From NCBI RefSeq assembly GCF_008929045.1, contig NZ_VFAH01000005.1, positions 1 to 64,000 on the forward strand: a stretch of DNA of 64,000 nucleotides. The letters are read 5' to 3'. Both the position numbers and the translations under genes were made by a program. The stretch is from Noviherbaspirillum aerium (GTDB lineage: Bacteria; Pseudomonadota; Gammaproteobacteria; Burkholderiales; Burkholderiaceae_D). Shown here one piece after another: positions 1 to 7,134 of this stretch. The notes under the pieces were generated by a model, which saw only the letters and a program-made list of their open reading frames with translations, ran no database searches and had not been told where the DNA came from. Numbering within the stretch: the first letter of the stretch is position 1; each line of letters begins with the position of its first letter.

Positions 1-71
1 CCCTCCAACAGGGGACGAACTTGGTCAAACTGTTCACGAGTGATATCGCTTGGATAATACTTCCTGCTCAT
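1..71 (-). mobile_element. IS5-family transposase, 5' end only (runs off left edge)
   Basis: Read on the minus strand, an ATG at 71 opens 23 codons, MSRKYYPSDITREQFDQVRP and three more, before the window ends. This is the N-terminal signature of IS5-type (IS427/IS1031-like group) transposases, the short DUF4096-like region before the DDE domain. The same signature in variant form (YPSDISRQQFEAIRSLLE) begins the decayed copy at 311 on the other strand, so the two elements point away from each other. Whether this copy is intact cannot be judged. Terminal inverted repeats were not identified in the 240 bases between the copies. Confidence 0.75.
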
Positions 72-310
72 TCCGGATCAATGTCATCACAAACCCGGTT
101 TGGACAAAAAAATATCGTTCACGTTCTTAAAGGTTCTTTTCAGGTCTTTCAAGTTCATGTTCTACTCCGAACAGAAAACGTAAGAGGGGAAGAAACTTGC
201 GGCTTCTCTCTTATCTATATATTACAGGTTGCCAGTTATTCCAAGTATTACTGAGAAAGGTTCAGTGTCTTCGACTCAAAAACGACATCAGCTGCTGATG
301 AGGTGCTGCG

Positions 311-1120
311 ATGGACGGGAAGGTATATCCGAGTGATATAAGCCGGCAACAGTTTGAGGCGATAAGAAGTCTGCTTGAGCAGGCGCGACATAGGACGAAG
401 CCACGGTGCAACGACCTCTACGATGTGCTCGGCGCCATTCTTTACCTGCGCAAGAGCTGGTACAGAATGGCGAGCATTGCCAGACGATTTCCTAGGATGG
501 ACTACAGTACGCTACTACTTCGATTTGTGGACCAAGATGGGCAATTCGGGAAGCAGCCTGTTCGAACATGCATTAATAAAATCTGGTCAGGCACGAGCGT
601 ATGAGGAATGGGCTCGTCGAAAAAACATTTTTTGCTTTCTTAACGCACAAAGCGTGAAGAACGGTGATACGGCCCCGGGGCAAAGGATATGACGCTGGTA
701 AGAAGGTAGCAGGCATCAAGCGCCATCTAGCCGTAGTTACCCAGGGCCTGCAACATGCAACCGAGGTCGCGGCAGCCAATGTGAATGACTGGAGGCGGCA
801 TACTGGCACCGCTGCTCAATGCAAGCACGCTATCTGATGTGGTAAGAATACTAGTCGATAGTGGCTATCGCTGTAAGTCATTCAGCCACGTGCAGCAATG
901 ATGCTTGGTGCAATCGTGAAGATTGCTCAGCGGCCGAAACCGCATTGCTTCGTAGTGATCTCGAAGCGATGGGGCGTGGAACGTTCCTTCGCCTAGCTCG
1001 ATAAGTGCAATCGGATATGGAAAACTGAGAACGCACGCGCCACAACAGACAGCAGATGGTCGCGCTGGCTCCCTTGATGTCTTGCTACGGAGACTTTGAA
1101 GAGCTTTTTATACATAACAA
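311..1120 (+). pseudogene. IS5-family transposase, degraded by frameshifts and stops
   Basis: The transposase is readable only by switching frames. Codons from 311 give the N-terminal YPSDISRQQFEAIRSLLE region. Near 470 the reading moves to another frame (EWRALPDDFLGWTTVRYYF). From 685 it gives GYDAGKKVAGIKRHLAV, part of the DDE domain. A later frame gives RWGVERSFA, then an in-frame TAG where a Trp codon is expected (WLDKC in relatives), then LLRRL near the end. These blocks are in the order seen in IS5-type transposases. The protein cannot be made as one chain. The right boundary near 1120 is approximate because no inverted repeat was identified. Its presence marks the left flank of the AT-rich accessory block. 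Confidence 0.8.
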
Positions 1121-1388
1121 CCGGACCGCAACGCAATAGATGCTGCAACCATGGGGCATGCAGTATCCAACAATAATTAATTCAAAAATAAGCAAGTGGA
1201 AAATATCGGGTTCTTACCATATTCCCGAATCAAGAATAAATTATCGATGCCATAGATATTTTTATGAGTGCCTAAACAAGCCATAGAAATAAATATTGCA
1301 TACCATATAAACAATTTGTAAGAAGCGGTTTGCTGACCTTAATTTTATAATTTAATGTTGCGTCGGAGATAACATTGAAAGCCGCGTA
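1121..1388 (+). promoter_or_regulatory. AT-rich leader with TATAAT box before the beta-barrel gene
   Basis: This gene-free stretch is strongly AT-rich. A perfect TATAAT lies at 1346-1351, 38 bases before the ATG of the outer-membrane gene. I see no convincing -35 at 16-18 bases upstream. A GGAG at 1365-1368 lies about 20 bases before ATG 1389, too far for a normal ribosome site. An ATT at 1374 in frame would be better spaced, so the exact start of the next gene is uncertain. Function as a promoter is inferred from position only. Confidence 0.4.
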
Positions 1389-2264
1389 ATGTCGTTAAGA
1401 GTATGTGTCGGTGTTTTACTTTGCATGGCTGCTTTTGTGGCTCATGCCGAGCTGCCAATGCAGATTGAGGATCTTATTACGGAGAGAGGTAAGTTCAAAT
1501 TTGAAGGAGGGCTTTCCTATGCAAATAACGACCGACAGGAAATACTTACGGGTCGACCATTAAGCATTCAGATAGGCCCGGCTTCCTTCGTTTCGCTACC
1601 CTATTCTGTAACGGAAAGCAAAGGCAATAGTGACATTGTCGTAGGAACTCTTGGCCTGCGATACGGGCTATATGCAAGAACCGAGTTGTACTCTCGGATC
1701 AGTTACCTTTACAGCAGCCATCGCAACATTGAAGCTTCAAATATGAGTTACTCCAGTGATCAGAAATTGGCTGACGCTTGGGTAGGTGTGAATTACAAAT
1801 TCAAGGAAGATGACGATACTCCGGCACTGTTAAGTTTTGTTGAAGTTGCCCTGTATGAAAAACACAGGATAAGTAATGCATATGCTAAGTCTGCTCTTCT
1901 GGGGCTTACAGCGTTTAAGGCAATTGACCCGATAGTCCTATCATTAACTGCCGCCTATCGCGCGAATTTTAAGCGTAGAGACGATCATGCCGCCTACGAC
2001 CCGGGTAATACCCTGTTGCTTAATCCATCAATTGCATTTGCGGTCAATGATCGAATAACACTTTCTGCCGGTGTGCAATGGATGAACGCGCAGGCAGACA
2101 CTGTTGAGGGAAAACCTCAAGGATTTAGAAGAACCAGTACAGATCTACTTATCGGTATGGCTTACGGATTTTCAAGAGGGCATACACTTTCTCTTTCGTT
2201 AAAACAAAATGCATCAGGTCGCGATGGGGCCGACCTCAGAGCAAACTGGCTATACACTTTCTGA
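1389..2264 (+). CDS. Outer-membrane beta-barrel protein of the C39-peptidase cluster
   Basis: The 291-residue product has a clear Sec signal peptide (about residues 1-20, ending AHA before ELPMQ). It then shows alternating hydrophobic/polar strands with many aromatic residues and ends in ...WLYTF. A C-terminal Phe is the usual BAM-complex signal of outer-membrane barrels. The general look is that of transporter-like barrels of the phenol-pathway MetA-like group. I cannot assign a substrate. It is the first gene of a same-strand cluster with a Gly-rich secreted protein, two small membrane proteins and a C39 peptidase. By analogy with FapF in Fap amyloid export it could be the exit pore; this is inference. 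Base composition is AT-richer than the chromosome to the right. Confidence 0.75.
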   Translation: MSLRVCVGVLLCMAAFVAHAELPMQIEDLITERGKFKFEGGLSYANNDRQEILTGRPLSIQIGPASFVSLPYSVTESKGNSDIVVGTLGLRYGLYARTELYSRISYLYSSHRNIEASNMSYSSDQKLADAWVGVNYKFKEDDDTPALLSFVEVALYEKHRISNAYAKSALLGLTAFKAIDPIVLSLTAAYRANFKRRDDHAAYDPGNTLLLNPSIAFAVNDRITLSAGVQWMNAQADTVEGKPQGFRRTSTDLLIGMAYGFSRGHTLSLSLKQNASGRDGADLRANWLYTF

Positions 2265-2327
2265 TCTACATGTATCGCTGGTGGTTTAAGTAGCCCTATT
2301 AAATTAACAAAGTAAAGGTTTAAAAGT

Positions 2328-2672
2328 ATGTTTTTGAAAGAGTTATTGGCGGCAGGTGTATTGGCAATTTCTACACTTCCTGCTTTCGGGCAAGAGTTGG
2401 ATACGAATTTAATATTTGAGGATAATCCTGTTGAGGTGGCCGCGTTGTCTCAGCAAGAGATGAAGGAAACTAAGGGCGCATGGCTTTTAATGCCCTTGGC
2501 CGGAGGTGTATTCAGTGGTGCCGGCTATTATTACAATAATCCAAACTGGAATTATGCTGGACTGACAACCGCAGTGACTACGGGGATGCTTGGAGGAGCT
2601 ATTGGTGGATTCGCTGGCTCCGGAATTGCAACTTTGGGCAGCATGTATAGCACGCATGTGACTAGTTGGTAA
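2328..2672 (+). CDS. Secreted Gly-rich protein with Sec signal and double-glycine-like motif
   Basis: The product has 114 residues. Residues 1-21 are a Sec signal (cleavage likely after AFG, before QELD). Residues 40-51 read LSQQEMKETKGA, matching the bacteriocin leader pattern L-S-x-x-E-[LM]-x-x-[IT]-x-G-[GA]. Residues 52-114 form a Trp-initiated, Gly/Ala/Tyr-rich hydrophobic segment (GGV, GAGYYYNN, GMLGGAIGGFAGSG). A C39 peptidase is encoded about 0.9 kb downstream and normally cuts after exactly such GG/GA motifs. I therefore infer two-step processing: Sec cleavage on export, then periplasmic C39 cleavage releasing a 63-residue Gly-rich chain. It could be an amyloid-like subunit, a bacteriocin-like peptide or a pore component. 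The family is not recognised. Confidence 0.7.
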   Translation: MFLKELLAAGVLAISTLPAFGQELDTNLIFEDNPVEVAALSQQEMKETKGAWLLMPLAGGVFSGAGYYYNNPNWNYAGLTTAVTTGMLGGAIGGFAGSGIATLGSMYSTHVTSW

Positions 2673-2694
2673 TAATTTTCTAAATAACTAAAGC

Positions 2695-2723
2695 CCATCT
2701 TCCTTGCTTCAATAGGAAGATGG
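2695..2723 (+). terminator. Stem-loop after the Gly-rich gene (attenuator or mRNA-stabilising hairpin)
   Basis: A perfect 10-bp stem, CCATCTTCCT (2695-2704) with AGGAAGATGG (2714-2723), encloses a 9-base loop, 23 bases after the stop of the Gly-rich gene. No T-run follows, so it is not a standard intrinsic terminator. Partial termination or 3'-end protection after an abundant structural subunit would fit, as in pilus and curli operons. That role is inference. Confidence 0.5.
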
Positions 2724-2802
2724 CAAGTGTCTAGACAACAAGTGCATTGCGAAAGGGAAAGGTTCATGATCTTTCTTAATATTTAGTGGATGCGGTGAAA
2801 AT

Positions 2803-3069
2803 ATGAGCATTGGAGAAATACTATTCTTTTTCTTGGGCTTTACGTTGCTGGTAAAGTCGGGACAATATGCGAAACGATGTAAGGTGATACCGACTTTAAG
2901 CTTCGGGGCATTGTCATGGTGCGCTCTCTTTTTGCCACATATATTTATCTGGTCGGATCGGAATCAGAGAGAAATTAATTGGTGGGTACTATCCATAGGC
3001 GTCATAGGTATTATCGGAGTCCCATTACTCATGCTGTTATTGAATATGAAAAAACAAAAGCAATCGTAA
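2803..3069 (+). CDS. Small three-helix membrane protein, paralogue of the next gene
   Basis: This 88-residue hydrophobic protein has three likely membrane helices at about 3-20, 30-50 and 60-80, and a short Lys-rich tail. A GGTGA lies 4 bases before the ATG. The block GALSWCALFLP...WW...IGVIGIIGVPLLMLL is matched by GALAWCALFLP...WWWLLIGAAIFIGGPLLVL in the protein encoded at 3264, so the two arose by duplication. No known family is recognised. In such a cluster a small membrane protein might act as immunity factor, chaperone or part of the export apparatus; nothing in the sequence decides between these. Confidence 0.6.
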   Translation: MSIGEILFFFLGFTLLVKSGQYAKRCKVIPTLSFGALSWCALFLPHIFIWSDRNQREINWWVLSIGVIGIIGVPLLMLLLNMKKQKQS

Positions 3070-3169
3070 ATCATTGTTCTCTGATATGTATTGTTACTCT
3101 ATCTGATCGTGAAAAACATACTTCGCTAACGATGGGCTTATTGTTAAAGCGCGGTTTTTCATATACGAC

Positions 3170-3198
3170 TTGGCATAAAAGGGCTACGTTCTTGTAAA
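3170..3198 (+). promoter_or_regulatory. Candidate sigma-70 promoter for the 3264/C39 gene pair
   Basis: TTGGCA (3170-3175) and TGTAAA (3193-3198) are separated by 17 bases, in a gene-free 190-base gap before the second membrane protein. The -35 is good and the -10 poor. It would allow the second membrane protein and the peptidase to be made separately from the barrel and Gly-rich protein. Confidence 0.25.
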
Positions 3199-3263
3199 GA
3201 ATTAATGTGCACCTGTACAGTAGGCGTTGATCAAACCCAAGGCTGGCTTAGTTTGGAAGATGA

Positions 3264-3542
3264 ATGATTTTCGGGAGAGTGGTCCTTAATGGAGTTATGT
3301 GGGCGTTGATGATGATATCGTGGAAGGTGGCGAGGCAAGGCAGAGTTTTAATGTCAATATTTCTTGGTGCCTTGGCTTGGTGCGCGCTCTTTCTGCCTCG
3401 TATGCTGATTCGGCCCAATCCAGAACAAAAAAATACTGCATGGTGGTGGTTATTGATTGGAGCCGCGATATTTATTGGTGGTCCTTTATTGGTTCTTGCG
3501 GAAAGCAAAAGAAAGAAGAATTCTGATAACAATGCAAAATAA
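3264..3542 (+). CDS. Small three-helix membrane protein, second paralogue
   Basis: The product has 92 residues and three likely membrane helices with a polar, Lys/Asn-rich C-terminus. A GGAAGA lies just before the start codon (3255-3260). It is homologous to the protein encoded at 2803 in the central and last helices (GAL.WCALFLP, then WW and IG..PLL), but the first helix has diverged. Its last codons overlap the start of the C39 peptidase by 11 bases, so the two are probably translated together. Function is unknown; a membrane partner or inhibitor of the peptidase is one possibility suggested only by the overlap. Confidence 0.6.
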   Translation: MIFGRVVLNGVMWALMMISWKVARQGRVLMSIFLGALAWCALFLPRMLIRPNPEQKNTAWWWLLIGAAIFIGGPLLVLAESKRKKNSDNNAK

Positions 3543-4194
3543 GTTTTGGACCTTAAGAATCGCAATTGCGATGGTCGCACTGTATTACGGTTCGATTGTG
3601 CAAGCCGAACATGCCGTGGTCATCGCGCCGACGCTGGCAGGTCACGTCCCTGTACAATCCTGGAAAACTTTGCGTGACAAGCAGGTCATAAAACAGGACA
3701 AGGATTTTTCCTGTGGTGCTGCTTCGCTTGCTACCATTCTGAAAGAATTTTATGACATACCAGTAACCGAGCGGGACTTGCTCTTGGCGTTGGATAATGA
3801 AGAGATGTGCTCTTCATTTGAAGACATGCAACGCGTCTTGCCTCAGTTCGGGTTTCGCGCTCATGGTTATGCGGTGACATATGAACAGCTTGCGAAACTC
3901 AAGATTCCCGTCATCGTATATCTCAAACACAGAAAAGATGAGCATTTTTCTGTACTGAGAGGTATTAGCGAAGACACCGTATGGCTGGCAGATCCTTCCC
4001 TTGGAAATCGAACTTATAGCAAAGCTCAATTTCTGGAAATATGGGAAACAAGGGGAAATTCCAATTTGAAAGGTAAATTCCTTGCAGTTGTGCCAGAAGG
4101 GTCTAGTTTTATTCTCGAGCATAAATTCTTTACTAGAACTCCTGAACGTCAAACCGCGCAGGCCATCAAACAATTGGTTTTACGGCCGCAATAA
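3532..4194 (+). CDS. Periplasmic stand-alone C39-family cysteine peptidase
   Basis: This 220-residue protein starts at ATG 3532; a longer frame exists, but only this start gives a signal peptide (residues 1-25, ending VQA). The C39 fold signatures are all visible: oxyanion Gln55, catalytic Cys61 in DFSCGAAS, His138 in DEHFSVL and Asp154 in LADPSLG. There is no ABC-transporter membrane or ATPase domain, unlike bacteriocin exporters. It should therefore work alone in the periplasm, as FapD-type peptidases are thought to. The likely substrate is the Gly-rich protein of the same cluster, which carries an LSxxE...GA motif. It is the last gene of the cluster; birA follows after about 200 bases of gene-free sequence with a sharp rise in GC. 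Confidence 0.85.
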   Translation: MQNKFWTLRIAIAMVALYYGSIVQAEHAVVIAPTLAGHVPVQSWKTLRDKQVIKQDKDFSCGAASLATILKEFYDIPVTERDLLLALDNEEMCSSFEDMQRVLPQFGFRAHGYAVTYEQLAKLKIPVIVYLKHRKDEHFSVLRGISEDTVWLADPSLGNRTYSKAQFLEIWETRGNSNLKGKFLAVVPEGSSFILEHKFFTRTPERQTAQAIKQLVLRPQ

Positions 4195-4396
4195 AAGCAT
4201 TTTTGTGACATACAACTACGCGCTGATCTAGCGCGCGGCGTTTCTGCAAACCGCCGATCTTGACGATCCAAGTCGCTCGCAGCGGCATGCCCTGTAACGA
4301 CTTGGCCAAGCACGCTGTTGGAGGCTAGCAAATAATACAAGGGTGTTGTTGCCAGACTGCATCACTACCCCGCAGGCATGCCGCTACAATGTAGGC

Positions 4397-5194
4397 ATGA
4401 CTGACACTCTGACTTCCGAACGGATTTCCGCGCTTCTCCGGCCCGCCGCCCAGCATGTGACGGTGCGCATCGTGGAGGAAACCGGCTCCACCAATGCCGA
4501 CCTGCTGGCGGCGCTGCCCACACTGAGCGGTCCGGTGCTGCTGCAGGCGAAACGCCAGACCGCCGGCCGCGGCCGGGCGGGGCGCAGCTGGCATTCGGCG
4601 GAGGGCAAGTCGCTGACCTTTTCGCTGGCTTGGAAATTCCATCTGCCGGTGCATGCGCTGGTCGGCCTGCCGCTGGCGGCGGGCGTGGCCCTGGCCGAGG
4701 CGCTGGCCATGTTCAGCATCGATGCCAGGCTGAAGTGGCCGAACGATGTGCTGCTCCAGGGGCGCAAGCTGGCCGGCATCCTGATCGAATCCGCCGGCGC
4801 CGGCAGCGTTCCGCATGATGCCAGCTGGGCGGTGATCGGCGTGGGCATCAATATCGCGATCGACGACGGGATGGCCGCCGAGATCGGCCGGGCCGCCGCC
4901 GGCATTCCCTGGCTGGCCGACCTCGACCAGAACATGCTGATGGCAACATTGATCAGCAGCCTGGCGGAGGCGCTGGTGCAATTCGAACACGAGGGGCTTT
5001 CCGCGTTCACGGGGCGCTGGAATGCGCTGCATGCGCATGAGGGGCAGGCGGTTGTCATTCTCGATAACGGCAAGGTGCTGCACGAGGGCATCGGGCGCGG
5101 CATCGACGCCGCCGGCCGCTTCCTGATCGATACCCCGGCGGGACAGGTCGCCGTCATGGCGGGCGATGTATCGCTGCGGCCAAAGGAGGCTTGA
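4397..5194 (+). CDS. birA: Biotin-[acetyl-CoA-carboxylase] ligase
   Basis: The enzyme joins biotin to the carboxyl-carrier protein of acetyl-CoA carboxylase through biotinyl-AMP. The BirA/LplA catalytic signatures are present: ETGSTN at about 28-33, GRGRAGRSW at about 57-65, KWPNDVLL and the GVGIN block. At 265 residues from ATG 4397 it lacks the N-terminal helix-turn-helix of E. coli BirA, so it should be an enzyme only and not a repressor. An upstream in-frame GTG at 4343 would add an unconserved tail. A TACAAT box at 4385-4390 sits 6 bases before this ATG and would give an almost leaderless message. The stop overlaps the coaX ribosome site. Confidence 0.93.
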   Translation: MTDTLTSERISALLRPAAQHVTVRIVEETGSTNADLLAALPTLSGPVLLQAKRQTAGRGRAGRSWHSAEGKSLTFSLAWKFHLPVHALVGLPLAAGVALAEALAMFSIDARLKWPNDVLLQGRKLAGILIESAGAGSVPHDASWAVIGVGINIAIDDGMAAEIGRAAAGIPWLADLDQNMLMATLISSLAEALVQFEHEGLSAFTGRWNALHAHEGQAVVILDNGKVLHEGIGRGIDAAGRFLIDTPAGQVAVMAGDVSLRPKEA

Positions 5195-5196
5195 GC

Positions 5197-5988
5197 ATGC
5201 TGCTGCTGATCGATGCGGGCAATAGCCGGGTCAAGTGGGCGCTGGTGCCGAGCGGTGCGCGCGGCGCATCGGCGCTTGGCCAGTGGACCGCCTCGGGCAT
5301 GGTCGACCATGCGCAGATGGCCACGCTGAGCGATACCTGGAGGGAGCACAGGATTGTGCGAGTGCTGGTGTCCAATGTCGCCGGACAGGAGATGCGCGAG
5401 AAGCTGGAACAGGCTCTCATGCGGGTGCTCGGCCTGCAGCCTGTGCCGCTGGAATGGTTTGCCTCCTGCGCCAGCCTGGCCGGCGTACGCAATCATTACC
5501 GCAATCCCGCGCAGCTCGGCTGCGACCGTTTCGCGTCGGTCATCGGCGCGCATGCGCTTTATCCCGGCAAGGCGCTTGTGGTGGCCACCTGCGGCACCGC
5601 CACGACCATCGATGCGTTGACGCCCGACGGCATCTTCCAGGGCGGAATGATCCTGCCGGGGCTGGGATTGATGGCCGCTTCGCTGGCGCGCCATACCGCG
5701 CAACTGCCCCGGGTTGCCGAAACGACGGGCATCACCGAAGCTTTCGCCGACCATACCGATGCGGCCATCATCAGCGGCTGCCTGGCGGCGCAGGCCGGCG
5801 CCATCGAACGCGCGATGCGGGCGCACCGGCAGCATTATCCGGACCATCAGCACCATGGCGACGTGCAATGCGTGCTGTCCGGCGGCGCGGCGCCGCTGAT
5901 TGCGCCGCATCTCGGTTTCCCGCCCCTGCTCGTGGATAATCTCGTGCTGATCGGCCTGCATCACGTCGCCATGAATACATCATGCTGA
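5197..5988 (+). CDS. coaX: Type III pantothenate kinase
   Basis: This enzyme phosphorylates pantothenate, the first step of coenzyme A synthesis. Residues 1-14 hold the ASKHA phosphate-1 motif LIDAGNSRVKW. GCDRFA and VVATCGTATTIDAL are the pantothenate and phosphate-2 signatures of CoaX rather than CoaA. ATG 5197 is chosen because AAAGGAGG (5182-5189) lies seven bases upstream; an in-frame TTG at 5191 is worse placed. The length of 263 residues is normal. The pair birA-coaX followed by a SPOR protein is standard in Burkholderiales. The last codons overlap the SPOR gene by 7 bases. Confidence 0.93.
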   Translation: MLLLIDAGNSRVKWALVPSGARGASALGQWTASGMVDHAQMATLSDTWREHRIVRVLVSNVAGQEMREKLEQALMRVLGLQPVPLEWFASCASLAGVRNHYRNPAQLGCDRFASVIGAHALYPGKALVVATCGTATTIDALTPDGIFQGGMILPGLGLMAASLARHTAQLPRVAETTGITEAFADHTDAAIISGCLAAQAGAIERAMRAHRQHYPDHQHHGDVQCVLSGGAAPLIAPHLGFPPLLVDNLVLIGLHHVAMNTSC

Positions 5989-6905
5989 AATTTTTCTTCT
6001 GGATCCTGCTCCTGGCCAATGGCGCCCTGCTGGCCTACCAGCTGGGCTATTTCGAGACCATGTTCCCGAGCGGGCGCGAACCGGCTCGCATCAAGAACCA
6101 GCTCAATGCCGACAAGCTGAAACTGGAAAAGCCGCCCGAAACCGATCCGGCAGCCCGGACCGAACCCGCTGCGCCGGCCGCATCATCCGCACCTGCCGCA
6201 CCCGCCGCACCGGTGGCCCCGGCCAAGCCTGCGGCGCCGGCTGCTCCCGCTGCGCCATCGCCTCCTGTCACGCCTCCCGCACCAACCGCACCAACCGCAC
6301 CCGCGGCCCCAGCGGCCCCAGCGGCCCCAGCGGCCCCAGCGGCAACGCCCGCGCCGCCGCCCGGTCCGGTCAGCGCCATGCCGGCTGAAGCCCAGGTGGC
6401 AACCGCCAGGACGGTTGCGCTCGATGCCGGCAAGCCCGTCGTGCTCGTCTGCGCGGAGATCGGCAATTTCAACGCGGAAGACGCGAAGCGGTTCAGCGCG
6501 CAGCTTGCGCCGCTGGCGCTGGGCCCGCGGGTCACGCAGCGCCAGGTGCAGGAAGTGGCAACGCACATGGTCTACATTCCGCCGCAGGGCGACAAGGAAG
6601 CCGCCGAGAAGAAAGCGGGCGAACTGCGCCGCCTCGGCGTCAGCGACTTCTTCATCATCCAGGACAATTCTCCCCTGCGCTGGGGCATATCGCTCGGCGT
6701 GTTCAAGATGGAGGAAGCGGCGCGCGCCCATCTTGCCAACCTGAATCAGAAGGGCGTGCGCACCGCGCGCATCGGGCAGCGCACCGTCAGTACCCACCTG
6801 GTGGCATTCCGCCTGCGCGACCTCGACGAGGAAAGCAGGAACGCGGTGCAGAAAATCAAGGCCGGTTACGCCAGGCAGGAAATGCGCAGCTGCGAGGGAG
6901 CATAA
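5982..6905 (+). CDS. SPOR-domain protein with N-terminal anchor and Pro/Ala linker
   Basis: The 307-residue product has one N-terminal membrane helix (about 3-20), a long Ala/Pro linker (about 50-135), and a C-terminal region of about 80 residues with the SPOR pattern (AEKKAGELRRLGVSDFFII, WGISLGVFKMEEAARAHL). SPOR domains bind denuded peptidoglycan strands at the division septum. The linker probably lets the domain reach through the periplasm. Part of the linker is coded by a 9-bp tandem repeat. The gene overlaps coaX by 7 bases and is the last of that operon. Confidence 0.8.
   Translation: MLKFFFWILLLANGALLAYQLGYFETMFPSGREPARIKNQLNADKLKLEKPPETDPAARTEPAAPAASSAPAAPAAPVAPAKPAAPAAPAAPSPPVTPPAPTAPTAPAAPAAPAAPAAPAATPAPPPGPVSAMPAEAQVATARTVALDAGKPVVLVCAEIGNFNAEDAKRFSAQLAPLALGPRVTQRQVQEVATHMVYIPPQGDKEAAEKKAGELRRLGVSDFFIIQDNSPLRWGISLGVFKMEEAARAHLANLNQKGVRTARIGQRTVSTHLVAFRLRDLDEESRNAVQKIKAGYARQEMRSCEGA
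6303..6343 (+). repeat. 9-bp tandem repeat (GCGGCCCCA)x4.5 in the SPOR-gene linker
   Basis: Four perfect copies and a partial fifth encode an Ala-Pro-Ala repeat. Because the unit is a multiple of three, slippage would change linker length without shifting frame. Confidence 0.9.
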
Positions 6906-6924
6906 GCCGCATCGCGGCGGGGAT

Positions 6925-7134
6925 TCATTCGCCGGCTGCGGAGCGGTCCCGGGTACGGTTGATCAACGCCTGCAGGCAGTCCGGGCAAAAGCAGCCGACG
7001 CCGCTGCCCGAGGCGTCGCGCACATAAGCTTCCGGCGGCAGTGTCGGCAAGCGGGTGCACCAGCAAGGCGACTCCGCCCGGCCCTCCGTCATGCCGCATT
7101 CAAAGATGGCGCCGCAGGCGGAACAGGTGCTCAC
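6925..7134 (-). CDS. Small cysteine-rich CWC-type protein
   Basis: This 69-residue protein has four Cys pairs or clusters: CSAC, CWC, CFCPDC and an isolated CG. The pattern fits the small cysteine-rich CWC family of unknown function, likely a metal-binding fold. It starts at GTG 7134, overlapping the stop of the anti-sigma gene by four bases, so it belongs to the sigma/anti-sigma operon. A role as a metal or redox accessory of that regulon is inferred from position. Confidence 0.7.
   Translation of the reverse strand: MSTCSACGAIFECGMTEGRAESPCWCTRLPTLPPEAYVRDASGSGVGCFCPDCLQALINRTRDRSAAGE

Noticed and set aside
4343-4396. Upstream GTG start for birA
   Set aside because: Adds 18 residues with no family conservation; ATG 4397 gives the usual start.
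4384-5964. 526-codon open frame opposite birA-coaX
   Set aside because: Antisense shadow of two recognised enzymes.
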